Notes under the pieces: generated by a model
What the model saw: the letters and a program-made list of their open reading frames with translations, nothing else
The model's database searches: none
What the model was told of the DNA's origin: nothing
From: an uncultured Oscillospiraceae bacterium
GTDB taxonomy: Bacteria > Bacillota > Clostridia > Oscillospirales > Acutalibacteraceae
Reading direction: 5' to 3'
NCBI GenBank assembly: GCA_900552115.1
Contig: URYP01000104.1
Span: forward strand, 1-7,777
Length of the DNA stretch: 7,777 nt
Program-made: the position numbers and the translations under genes
Shown here: positions 1 through 7,048 of the stretch, piece by piece
Numbering within the stretch: the stretch's first letter is position 1
How the letters are laid out: each line of letters starts with the position of its first letter

Positions 1-63
1 GACTGGACCGACAAGTATGGAGGCATCATCCTGAAGCAGCTCCGCAAGTTAGGTGTGACCGCC
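1..63 (+). CDS. valS: Valyl-tRNA synthetase, internal fragment (both ends missing)
   Basis: Frame 1 on the + strand reads DWTDKYGGIILKQLRKLG followed by VTA. This resembles the ValRS catalytic-domain segment W-x-x-KYGG-x-I-x-x-QL-x-x-LG that normally leads into a C-D-W-x-R-x-x-FTMD stretch. ValRS charges tRNA-Val with valine in the cytoplasm. Here the expected DW-x-R continuation never comes: after about base 60 the frame is the antisense of addA and has no synthetase character, although it stays open to a TAA at 385-387. The 5' part of the gene would lie upstream of the window. The fragment is only about 20 residues, so the identification rests on motif recognition, and the lineage cannot be fixed. 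From memory it looks closest to Bacteroidota-like or clostridial ValRS rather than the E. coli form. Confidence 0.62.
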
Positions 64-1943
64 AACAGGGGCACGTCCTGCATGGGATTGTCGATCAGCC
101 GCAGCAGGGATAGCGCCGCCGCCACCTCCGGCGCGGCGAAAAAGCCTCCGGAAGAAGCTGTCCACGCCGGGATACCACAGCGGGCCAGTTCATCCACATA
201 CACCGATGCGTGGGTGGATTTGCTGCGCAGTAGAATGCAGAAATCCCCGAACCGTGCCGGACGCTGCTCGCCGCCCTCGGTAATGGGCAGCGTTTCCATC
301 CACTCCCGAATGCGCGCGGCGATCAGCCGGGCTTCCGCGGCGTCCTTGGTATCCAAATCGTCGCGGGAGGTATCGTCAACGATATAAAAAGCCGTCTCAT
401 ATCCCTCCCTTTCCGGATAAGAGGCGGAGGGAATCAGGGCATGATGTTCATCATAAACAATGCCGCCCAAGTCTTCGCCCATCAGTTGGGAAAACACGAA
501 ATTGACACTGTCCGTGACGGTTTGGCGGCTGCGGAAGTTGTTTCCCAGCGTGATAGCCGCCGGGAAATGCGTCCCATCGTAATCCCGGTAGGCACGCTGG
601 CGGTTCATAAATATCTCCGGCATAGCTTGCCGGAAACCGTAAATACTCTGCTTGACATCACCCACCATAAAAAGGTTTTGCTCCTCGCGGGAGATCGCGC
701 TGAACAGGGCGTCCTGCGCGGCGTTGGTGTCCTGATATTCGTCCACCAGAACCTCTTCGTAGTAGGCGGCCAGTTCCTGGGCCAGCGCTGTGCGGGATAC
801 GTGTCCGTCCCCATCCTGTTCCAGCAGAAGACGCAGCGATAAATGCTCCAGGTCGTTAAAGTCCACCCACTGTTTCTGGCGTTTCCGGCTTTCAAAGGCG
901 TCGCTAAAGCGACGAACCAGCCCGCACAGGGCCGAAACCGGCCGGCGCAGCGCGGCTATATCCTCTTGAAATTCGTCGGCGGTGCCGCAGAACAAATCGG
1001 GCAGCACCTGTATCTGTCGTTTTACGTCGTCCCGCAGGCCGGTGACCCTCTTTTTCAGAATATCGTCCGGATACTGGCGCAGGATCCCCAGACGGCCGAA
1101 AGATATTCCCCGCAGCAGTGCGATTCCCTCGTCCCAGCCGGCGGATTCAAAAGCGTCGGCGGTATCCAGCAGCATCTGCATATCCGCCTGAAGCACGGCG
1201 CTGTAAGCCTGCGCCATTTTTTCCTCCGAGCAGGAAAGCTCCCAAGCCTTACGCAGCATGGCAGCGGAGTGGCGCAGTGCTCCCCCGGCATGATTCCGTA
1301 CCAACCTTCCCCACTCAGTGTTTTCCGGAAGGGCATCGTCTGCATAAAGGCTTTCCTGCACCCGCAGCCACTCGTCCGGAAAGGGATGGGACTGGATAAA
1401 CCGGTAGAGCTTCAGCACCGCCTCGCCGAGTCCACGGTCATCCCGGCCGCTGCCCAATAAAGCGGCCAGTTCCAGAAACGCCGGGTCTCCCTCCTCATAG
1501 GAGGCTTCCAGCACCTCGCCCATCGCGTCTTGCAGCAGCAGCTGAATATCCGTATCCTCCGCCACCTTGAACTGGGGAGAGAGGTCGAGCAGGTGGAAAT
1601 GTTCCCGCAGAAGGGATGAGCAGAAGCTGTGTATTGTACTGATGTGGGCGCGGGGCAGCAGCATCTGCTGCCGTTGCAGCCGGCGATTGTGCGGATCGTC
1701 CGCCATTTTTTGTGACAGCGCGGCCGACAACCGCTGTTTCATCTCAGCCGCCGCTGCCTTTGTAAAGGTGACCACCAGCAGGCGATCCGCATCGATAGGG
1801 GACTCGTCGTCCGTCAGACGGCGGATGACCCGTTCTACCAGAACCGACGTTTTGCCGGAACCGGCGGCGGCGGATACCAGCACCGTGCCGCCGCGCGCCT
1901 CTATGCACTGACGCTGGCGGGGAGTCCATTCTCGTTTACTCAT
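3..1943 (-). CDS. addA: ATP-dependent helicase/nuclease subunit A, N-terminal half only
   Basis: AddA is the UvrD/RecB-type 3'-5' helicase and nuclease subunit of AddAB, which resects double-strand breaks in the cytoplasm and prepares ends for RecA. The frame is uninterrupted from ATG at 1943 to the window edge. Visible motifs are Walker A AAAGSGKT (residues 25-32), VVTFTKAAAAEM (57-68), ISTIHSFC (101-108), VDFNDLEH (360-367), DExx box VDEYQDTN (400-407), GDVKQSIYGFRQA (428-440) and NFRSR (469-473). The family segment ending LIDNPMQDVPLLAV reaches residue 629 (base 57). The next residues, TPNLRSCFRMMPPYLSVQ, do not match the expected LRSP continuation and are antisense to the valS fragment. 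AddA is usually about 1200 residues, so motifs V/VI and the C-terminal RecB-like nuclease domain are missing here. The start is fixed by AGGAGG six bases upstream and by the addB overlap. Confidence 0.93.
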   Translation of the reverse strand, partial: MSKREWTPRQRQCIEARGGTVLVSAAAGSGKTSVLVERVIRRLTDDESPIDADRLLVVTFTKAAAAEMKQRLSAALSQKMADDPHNRRLQRQQMLLPRAHISTIHSFCSSLLREHFHLLDLSPQFKVAEDTDIQLLLQDAMGEVLEASYEEGDPAFLELAALLGSGRDDRGLGEAVLKLYRFIQSHPFPDEWLRVQESLYADDALPENTEWGRLVRNHAGGALRHSAAMLRKAWELSCSEEKMAQAYSAVLQADMQMLLDTADAFESAGWDEGIALLRGISFGRLGILRQYPDDILKKRVTGLRDDVKRQIQVLPDLFCGTADEFQEDIAALRRPVSALCGLVRRFSDAFESRKRQKQWVDFNDLEHLSLRLLLEQDGDGHVSRTALAQELAAYYEEVLVDEYQDTNAAQDALFSAISREEQNLFMVGDVKQSIYGFRQAMPEIFMNRQRAYRDYDGTHFPAAITLGNNFRSRQTVTDSVNFVFSQLMGEDLGGIVYDEHHALIPSASYPEREGYETAFYIVDDTSRDDLDTKDAAEARLIAARIREWMETLPITEGGEQRPARFGDFCILLRSKSTHASVYVDELARCGIPAWTASSGGFFAAPEVAAALSLLRLIDNPMQDVPLLAVTPNLRSCFRMMPPYLSVQ

Positions 1944-4900
1944 GGGATTCCTCCTGTGCCGCCAGCTCCTTCCAAACAGCGGCGGCATCCTCTTGGGCGA
2001 TAAACCGGACAGGCTGCCCAGCTTCAAATCCGCACACAGCAGCATAGTCGCAGTAGGCACAGGCGTCCGCCGCTCCGCAGGCGGGTATAGCGGCAATGTC
2101 GCCGCTCCGCAGCGTTTCGGCCATGTCTGTCAGTAGGGTTTCTACCCGCTTTTTCAGCTGCCCGAATTGCTCCAAAGAGGCGACGCTAGACCCGCGCGCC
2201 CACTCCTCCTTAGCCGTAAGGCGGGCAGGGATAAACAATCCGGCGGCGTCCGCCTCCATGGCGCGTACAATAGCCGGATGATCCAGCAGCAGCCCATTCA
2301 TCCGCATAGCCCGAACATCCTCCTGTTCCAGCTCGTCCGCACCCGCGTGCCGGTCGACTTTAAGCACCGGCAGCTTGGCCGGCAGATACAAAAGCCCTGC
2401 GGGACGCACCGGGCCATAGCGTTTCTCACCGTTCTGCCAGATGGACATCATATATATGAGCATTTGCAGGTTGATGCCCTCCACGACATCGGAGAGCCGG
2501 AACTGTTTGGAACCGGTTTTATAATCGATAATCCGAACATAGGAAACGCCGTCCTCCTGATAAACGTCCACCCGGTCGACCTTGCCCTGTACGCGGACAC
2601 GCCCGCCGTCGGGCAGGGTCAGGACAATGGGATCGATCCGTTCGGTGGCGTCCGGGGACAGGCTGCCGATTTCCAATTCAAAATCAGTGGGAACGAACCG
2701 ACTTTGACGCAGCTCGCGCACCACCTGCCACATCAGCCGTCCGCAGAGTGCCTTGAGGCGTTCCAGCAGGTACAGAAACCGGTGCGGCTTTTCCTGCGTG
2801 CCGCCCATGAATTCATCCACATAATCGTTTACCGTCCGGTCAACATCGGCCGTAACTTGTGCACGGTGCACCCTCTCAAAGCCGCTGTCTGTATAGCCGG
2901 GCAGCAAATGCTCCATCACATAATGGGCCAGCGTACCAAATTCAATTGCATCCAGTTCCGCCGGTCGGCGCGGGCGGGCATTCAGCCCGTAGCGGCAGAA
3001 ATAAGCGAACCGGCACTGGTGATATTGCTCCACTCGGGAAGGGGAAAGGCGCATGTCTTCCCCAAAAAAGCGGCGGGCCGAGGCGGTATCCTCAAAGGCG
3101 GCGGGCCTTTGATCCGCCGCCCGGGCCAGAATCCGCAGCTGCGAACGGCCGTCGGGATGCGTTTCCAGCGCCGCTTTCAACGAGGCATAAAACGCTTCTG
3201 TTTTGTGCCATCCCTTGGCCGCCTGATCCAGAGCATCCGGCACCGATTCAACCCAGGTATTTATATCCGCCGTGTCCAGACATCTGCACCCCGGCAGAAG
3301 CTTGCGGATCGTCCCGACCATCACGGAAGGCAGCAGCGATTCCCCGGCCGTATTAGTGCGGGCGAAACTGATGGTGAGTGATTCCGACGGAGCCGCCAGC
3401 GCGTGATAGGCGTACAGCTGTTCCTGCAGTAGCGCGTCGTCTCCCGTGTCGGACAGGGGCAAACCGGCGGCGATCAGCTGCTGCCGGTCCGCGGTACTCC
3501 AAAGATTACCGGCAGCCGGGTAGGCTGGAAAGACGCCTTCGTTGGCTCCCAGCACAAACACGGTTTTGGGGGTGGCAAACCGGATACGGTCCGCCCCGCC
3601 GATTTGGACCGCGTCGAGTGTCTGAGGAATGTCCCCGAGATCCGTAATGGATACCGCTAGGCGAAACAGCTCGATCAACCGGCTGCAGGGCAGCGTATGG
3701 CCTTTCAGTGTGCGGGCAAAGGTATCCAGCAGGGATATCAGCAGCGGCCATAAACGGGACATCCGGTCGGCCAGAGGCGTTTCCTCCGCACCCAGCATCC
3801 GCCGGGCCTGCAGCCGGAGTAGCCGGTCGGCGCGCACATCCAGCAGATAGCGGTAAACCGCGCGCGCAAACGCCTCGCCGTCCAGCTGCGGCCGGTGCAG
3901 GGCGGCCGCCAGGGTATCCAGCGGCGTGACCAGCCTCCGGCGCAGTTGGTTCAAATAGTTAAGCCGTTTCCGGCTGGACTCGTCGGCTTTCACGCTCAAT
4001 CCATCCGGATGGTCGGTCCATTCCCTCCTCCAGCGGCTGCCCGCAATCCGCCAGGTAAACGCGTAATTTTCCAATAACGCGACCGAATGGGCGGAAAATC
4101 CGGTCAGTCCGGTTTTGGCCAAGCGAAGCAGCAGCGCCGTGTCCCAGTCACCACCGGCTACCTGTAATGCGGTCGTCGCCAGGGCAAACAGGGAATCGGA
4201 CAGCACGTTCCGGCGACTGTCAAGGTAATAAGGGATATCCTGTTTGTCCAGTGCGGCGTCCAGGATTCCCTGATAATCCGCCAGCTGCCGGACAACAATG
4301 GCAAAATCGCGATAATGTAGGCCCTGTTCCCGCACCTGCCGCCGGATGAGCCGGGCGGCGGCTTCACATTCGGCGTAGAGATCGTCGCAGGATAGGAGAA
4401 GGACATCGTCGGTCGTTTGACTGTTCGCTTCTGCCAAAGGGGAAAAGGCGCCCTGCTCCACCAGGTTCAGGGCGGCGCTGGCCGTGCGGTGGCGCTCGGT
4501 GAGATACACGGGCTCACAGACCGCCACATGATTGTCGCGCGCCATACGGATCAGTCTGGCCGCTGTGCGTGTAACCGGTGCAAACGGCGATATGCCAGCC
4601 GTCTCGCCATCCAGCGTATCGGTGCACAAGGCCACCGTCAGGTGAGCGGACTGCGCGATCAGCCGCTGCAGCACCTGCATTTCCTGCCCGGTAAAGCCGT
4701 TGAACGAATCAATCGCAATCCGTGTATCAGGGGACAGGGGATGGCTGTCCAAATGGTCTGCCAGCGTGGACAAATCATCCAGCGGATCAACATAGGCCTG
4801 TCCGGCCAGTGCTTCATAAGCCGCCAGTATCAAGCTCAATTCTTTTGTTTTTTGCCGCAGCGCATTGTCTGGAAGCGCCTCGGCGGTTTCATCCAGCTGT

Positions 4901-5295
4901 TGGGGCGAGATGCCGCTTTGTTTACATTCCGTTAAAAGGGAAAGCAGGCAGTCAAGATAGTCGGAGTTGGCGGTATGCCGCCGGTATAACGTCAGTTGAT
5001 CGGCACAGGACTGGAGCGCCTCGCTCATGAGTAGGGCGCGTACTGTATCGTCCATACGCGGCTCGCCGCGCGGCGGACATAAGGTTTCGGCCAACCGTGT
5101 AAAGCTGATAACCTGTACATGGTTGGCGGCGGCGGTTCCCAGGCGCTGTAGCAGCGCCCGTTCGCTCTCAAAAGAAAATTGTTCGGGAACCAATAAAAAA
5201 AGAGGGCCGGATGCCGTTTCTGCCCAAGCCGCCATCTGGTCGTAGATCCATGACGTTTTGCCAAAACCAGAACGGCCAAGTAGCAATTGGAACAC
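1936..5295 (-). CDS. addB: ATP-dependent helicase/nuclease subunit B
   Basis: AddB is the second subunit of AddAB. In B. subtilis it carries a nuclease domain that cuts the 5'-ended strand and an inactivated helicase scaffold used in Chi recognition. The protein has 1119 residues, close to the family's usual 1150 or so. An N-terminal P-loop GRSGFGKT lies at residues 7-14. The C-terminal nuclease holds GKVDRVD (about 904-910) and IDYKTG with D924, Y925 and K926, the expected metal-binding and catalytic residues, followed by LQMLIYM. Four cysteines for a 4Fe-4S cluster are present: C761 (in QYHQC), C1079, C1082 and C1088. Their spacing of 318, 3 and 6 nearly equals the B. subtilis pattern as I recall it. 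The start is GTG at 5295, chosen because AAGGAGG lies seven bases upstream. The gene follows the pseudouridine synthase by 12 bases and overlaps addA by 8. It appears intact. Confidence 0.96.
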   Translation of the reverse strand: MFQLLLGRSGFGKTSWIYDQMAAWAETASGPLFLLVPEQFSFESERALLQRLGTAAANHVQVISFTRLAETLCPPRGEPRMDDTVRALLMSEALQSCADQLTLYRRHTANSDYLDCLLSLLTECKQSGISPQQLDETAEALPDNALRQKTKELSLILAAYEALAGQAYVDPLDDLSTLADHLDSHPLSPDTRIAIDSFNGFTGQEMQVLQRLIAQSAHLTVALCTDTLDGETAGISPFAPVTRTAARLIRMARDNHVAVCEPVYLTERHRTASAALNLVEQGAFSPLAEANSQTTDDVLLLSCDDLYAECEAAARLIRRQVREQGLHYRDFAIVVRQLADYQGILDAALDKQDIPYYLDSRRNVLSDSLFALATTALQVAGGDWDTALLLRLAKTGLTGFSAHSVALLENYAFTWRIAGSRWRREWTDHPDGLSVKADESSRKRLNYLNQLRRRLVTPLDTLAAALHRPQLDGEAFARAVYRYLLDVRADRLLRLQARRMLGAEETPLADRMSRLWPLLISLLDTFARTLKGHTLPCSRLIELFRLAVSITDLGDIPQTLDAVQIGGADRIRFATPKTVFVLGANEGVFPAYPAAGNLWSTADRQQLIAAGLPLSDTGDDALLQEQLYAYHALAAPSESLTISFARTNTAGESLLPSVMVGTIRKLLPGCRCLDTADINTWVESVPDALDQAAKGWHKTEAFYASLKAALETHPDGRSQLRILARAADQRPAAFEDTASARRFFGEDMRLSPSRVEQYHQCRFAYFCRYGLNARPRRPAELDAIEFGTLAHYVMEHLLPGYTDSGFERVHRAQVTADVDRTVNDYVDEFMGGTQEKPHRFLYLLERLKALCGRLMWQVVRELRQSRFVPTDFELEIGSLSPDATERIDPIVLTLPDGGRVRVQGKVDRVDVYQEDGVSYVRIIDYKTGSKQFRLSDVVEGINLQMLIYMMSIWQNGEKRYGPVRPAGLLYLPAKLPVLKVDRHAGADELEQEDVRAMRMNGLLLDHPAIVRAMEADAAGLFIPARLTAKEEWARGSSVASLEQFGQLKKRVETLLTDMAETLRSGDIAAIPACGAADACAYCDYAAVCGFEAGQPVRFIAQEDAAAVWKELAAQEESHE
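1950..1955 (-). promoter_or_regulatory. Ribosome binding site of addA
   Basis: The minus strand reads AGGAGG, then six bases, then the ATG of addA at 1943-1941. The site lies inside the last codons of addB. The stop of addB and the start of addA share the eight bases ATGAGTAA (1936-1943), which favours translational coupling of the two subunits. Confidence 0.85.
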
Positions 5296-5302
5296 AGCGT
5301 TT

Positions 5303-5309
5303 CCTCCTT
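5303..5309 (-). promoter_or_regulatory. Ribosome binding site of addB, overlapping the upstream stop codon
   Basis: The minus strand reads AAGGAGG with seven bases to the GTG start of addB at 5295. Its first two bases are the last two of the TAA stop of the upstream pseudouridine synthase gene (5308-5310). A ribosome terminating on the first gene is therefore positioned on this site. It decides the GTG start of addB. Confidence 0.85.
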
Positions 5310-6276
5310 ATCTGTGGATACGTCCGGCCAGGAATTCCTCTGCGAACCAGACATGCGGCAATGTGAATTCCTTCCCGTTTAAATACTCCAGATCCTCTGC
5401 CGGCGATGTAAAGGCAAAGGCCAGTTTGTAGGAGCAGAGGGCTTGCTTATGAAATCCCGTTCCCTTGTTCAGGGCATTGCTTCCGTATTTGCCGTCGCCC
5501 AGAAGCGGATGCCCGATTGACGCGAGATGGGCGCGGATTTGATGAGTGCGGCCGGTGAGCAGGTGCACCTCCAGCAGGGACAGGTTGTTTTTTTGTTCCA
5601 CCACGCGATACGCAGTCAGGATGGTGCGGGCGCCGGGGGAGGGTTTGTCTGAAATCGTTACACGATTGTGGGTCTCGTCTTTATATAAATAGCCTTTCAG
5701 GGTAGCCTGTGGTTCCGGCAGGCAGCCATGTACGATGCACAGGTAGTATTTTTGTATTTCACGGTCTTTCAGCTTCTGGTTTAGTATCCGCAGGGCAGCC
5801 GCCGTTTTAGCGGCAATGACGATACCGCTCGTATTGCGGTCAATACGATTGACCAGAGCGGGCGTAAAGCTGTTTTCCTTTTCAGGATCATAGTCGCCCT
5901 TTTCATACAAATACCGCTGTACACGAAACAGCAGGGTGTCGTTGTATTCGTGCTCGTCGGGATGCACCAGAACGCCAGCTTTTTTATTGAGCAGCAGCAG
6001 ATGATCGTCTTCATATACAATATCGAGCTGGGTGGAAGCGCGCAGAAAATCGTAGGCAGGCGCTTCCCGAATTAAAAACTCGTCCTTGACGTAAAGCGCC
6101 ACCTGATCGCCCTCCTGCAAGCGGGAGGAAACGGTACACCGTTTGCCGTTTATTTTGATGTCCTTTTGACGGATGTATTTATACATCATAGAGACCGGCA
6201 GACGCCGGAAGGTCTTGGTGAGAAATTTATCGATCCGCTGCCCGGCATCGTTTTTCTGAATCGTCAGGGTAATCAC
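5308..6276 (-). CDS. RluA-family 23S rRNA pseudouridine synthase (RluC/RluD-like)
   Basis: The protein has 322 residues and converts chosen uridines in RNA to pseudouridine, most probably in 23S rRNA. An N-terminal S4 RNA-binding domain covers about residues 13-60 (RIDKFLTKTFRRLPVS through KINGKR). The catalytic domain includes LLLLNKKAGVLVHP (about 93-106), the active-site motif NRIDRNTSG (143-151) with the presumed catalytic Asp146, and RTHQIRAHLASIGHPLLGDG further on. The family's usual H-R-L-D is N-R-I-D here, a variant I recall from clostridial members, so activity is expected. The start is GTG at 6276, with an SD-like AAGGCGGG six bases upstream at 6283-6290; no other start in this frame lies nearby. 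It is the first gene of the minus-strand operon with addB and addA and has its own promoter. The exact target uridines cannot be read from the sequence. Confidence 0.93.
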   Translation of the reverse strand: MITLTIQKNDAGQRIDKFLTKTFRRLPVSMMYKYIRQKDIKINGKRCTVSSRLQEGDQVALYVKDEFLIREAPAYDFLRASTQLDIVYEDDHLLLLNKKAGVLVHPDEHEYNDTLLFRVQRYLYEKGDYDPEKENSFTPALVNRIDRNTSGIVIAAKTAAALRILNQKLKDREIQKYYLCIVHGCLPEPQATLKGYLYKDETHNRVTISDKPSPGARTILTAYRVVEQKNNLSLLEVHLLTGRTHQIRAHLASIGHPLLGDGKYGSNALNKGTGFHKQALCSYKLAFAFTSPAEDLEYLNGKEFTLPHVWFAEEFLAGRIHR

Positions 6277-6311
6277 TTTATGCCCGCCTTCCCGGTGTCG
6301 TAATTTCTTAT

Positions 6312-6339
6312 ATTATAGCATAAACCGTCCTCTTTTCAA
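6312..6339 (-). promoter_or_regulatory. Promoter of the pseudouridine synthase-addB-addA operon (extended -10)
   Basis: On the minus strand a perfect TATAAT (6317-6312) is preceded by TGC, making an extended -10 element. A -35 candidate TTGAAA (6339-6334) matches TTGACA at five of six positions with 16 bases between. Transcription would start near 6305, giving a leader of about 30 bases before the GTG at 6276. It is predicted by consensus only. Confidence 0.75.
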
Positions 6340-6361
6340 ATGAAAAAAAGTATGCTATAAT
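6333..6361 (+). promoter_or_regulatory. Promoter of pyrE-radC (extended -10)
   Basis: On the + strand a perfect TATAAT (6356-6361) is preceded by TGC, an extended -10. The -35 candidate TTTTCA (6333-6338) matches four of six consensus bases with a 17-base spacer. The start point would be near 6368, leaving a leader of about 57 bases before the pyrE ATG. That leader is too short for a PyrR-type attenuator, and I see no terminator hairpin in it. The -35 region is shared with the divergent promoter on the other strand. Confidence 0.75.
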
Positions 6362-6410
6362 AACCCCGCAAAACTATATCGTTTTACATTCTTAAACAAA
6401 ATTCAGGGAA

Positions 6411-6416
6411 AAGGAG
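6411..6416 (+). promoter_or_regulatory. Ribosome binding site of pyrE
   Basis: AAGGAG lies eight bases before the ATG at 6425 and supports that start over the later in-frame ATG at 6446. Confidence 0.8.
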
Positions 6417-6424
6417 ACATAATC

Positions 6425-7000
6425 ATGATCTCTCAGGATCGAGTTATGGACATATTCAAGGAAGCGGGTGTTCTGCTGGAGGGACATTTCCTGCTCACGT
6501 CCGGCCGGCATTCCAACCGCTATCTCCAGTGTGCCAAAATTTTCCGTAATACCCGTTACAGCGAGGAGCTTTGCGCGGCCTTGGCGGATTATTACCGTGC
6601 GGACGGCGTGGAAGTGGTTATCGGTCCGGCTATGGGCGCGGTGCAGATGGCGTATGAGGTCAGCCGTGCGCTGGGCTGCGAGAACTTTTTCGCGGAGCGC
6701 GAGAACGGCGCCATGACCCTGCGCCGTGGATTTGCGGTGCGGCCGGGACAGAAGGTGCTGCTGGTGGAAGACGTCATTACCACCGGCGGGTCGGTACGTG
6801 AGGTGCTGCAACTGGTGAAAGAGGCGGGCGGCGAGGTTGTCGGCGTGGGATCGATTGTCGACCGCACTGGCGGTAAAATTGATTTCGGCGTGCCGTTCCA
6901 TGCGGTAATATCCCTGGATGTGGAATCGTGGGAAGCGGCGGACTGCCCCCTGTGTAAAGCGGGAGCCGAACCCCCCTATAAGCCGGGTAGCCGCAAATAA
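6425..7000 (+). CDS. pyrE: Orotate phosphoribosyltransferase
   Basis: PyrE joins orotate and PRPP to give orotidine 5'-monophosphate and pyrophosphate, the fifth step of de novo pyrimidine synthesis, in the cytoplasm. The 191-residue protein has the N-terminal substrate segment LLTSGRHSNRYLQCAK (23-38), IGPAMGAV (66-73), the flexible-loop region FFAERENGAMTLRRGF (about 88-103) and the type I PRTase PRPP-binding motif VLLVEDVITTGGS (111-123). The C-terminal tail DCPLCKAG followed by KPGSR is typical of the Thermus-type PyrE subfamily; a metal role for the two cysteines is only a guess. No other pyr genes are nearby in the window. It leads a probable two-gene unit with radC, which follows after 48 bases. 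The length is slightly below the E. coli enzyme but normal for this subfamily. Confidence 0.96.
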   Translation: MISQDRVMDIFKEAGVLLEGHFLLTSGRHSNRYLQCAKIFRNTRYSEELCAALADYYRADGVEVVIGPAMGAVQMAYEVSRALGCENFFAERENGAMTLRRGFAVRPGQKVLLVEDVITTGGSVREVLQLVKEAGGEVVGVGSIVDRTGGKIDFGVPFHAVISLDVESWEAADCPLCKAGAEPPYKPGSRK

Positions 7001-7033
7001 CAGCCGTCCGCAAGCGATCAAATAACAGAACGG

Positions 7034-7040
7034 AAGGAGG
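7034..7040 (+). promoter_or_regulatory. Ribosome binding site of radC
   Basis: AAGGAGG lies eight bases before GTG at 7049. It fixes this non-ATG start, after which the protein begins MDNSQIHEGHRKR, as expected for the family. Confidence 0.85.
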
Positions 7041-7048
7041 GCGGCGGC

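Larger units (their letters stand above)
6311..6362. repeat. Perfect 12-bp inverted repeat framing the divergent promoters
   Basis: TATTATAGCATA (6311-6322) and TATGCTATAATA (6351-6362) are exact reverse complements separated by 28 bases. Each arm contains one extended -10 element, so the symmetry is largely explained by two outward-facing promoters. A smaller pair, TTTTCA and TGAAAA (6333-6338 and 6341-6346), lies near the centre. The match over all 12 bases, including bases outside the TGNTATAAT core, leaves room for a shared binding site. Confidence 0.8.

Noticed and set aside
55..387. 110-residue + strand open frame beginning at GTG 55
   Set aside because: Its first codons are the end of the valS-like frame and the rest is the antisense of a clearly coding addA region with conserved AddA motifs; the translation has low-complexity Arg/Ser/Ala character and no ribosome binding site.
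843..1460. 205-residue + strand open frame antisense to addA
   Set aside because: The opposite strand gives continuous AddA sequence with family motifs; this frame shows no family signature.
2167..3381. 404-residue + strand open frame antisense to addB
   Set aside because: It lies wholly opposite the well-conserved AddB, including the nuclease motifs. Long antisense frames are common in GC-rich genes, and no SD or recognisable domain is present.
6341..6350. A-rich run (TGAAAAAAAG) as a terminator tail for either flanking gene
   Set aside because: The flanking genes diverge from this gap, so no transcript from them ends here; the run is the spacer of the promoters.
6362..6424. Possible PyrR attenuator or riboswitch in the pyrE leader
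   Set aside because: The leader is only about 57 bases, AT-rich, with no stable hairpin followed by a T tract and no recognisable PyrR-binding element.
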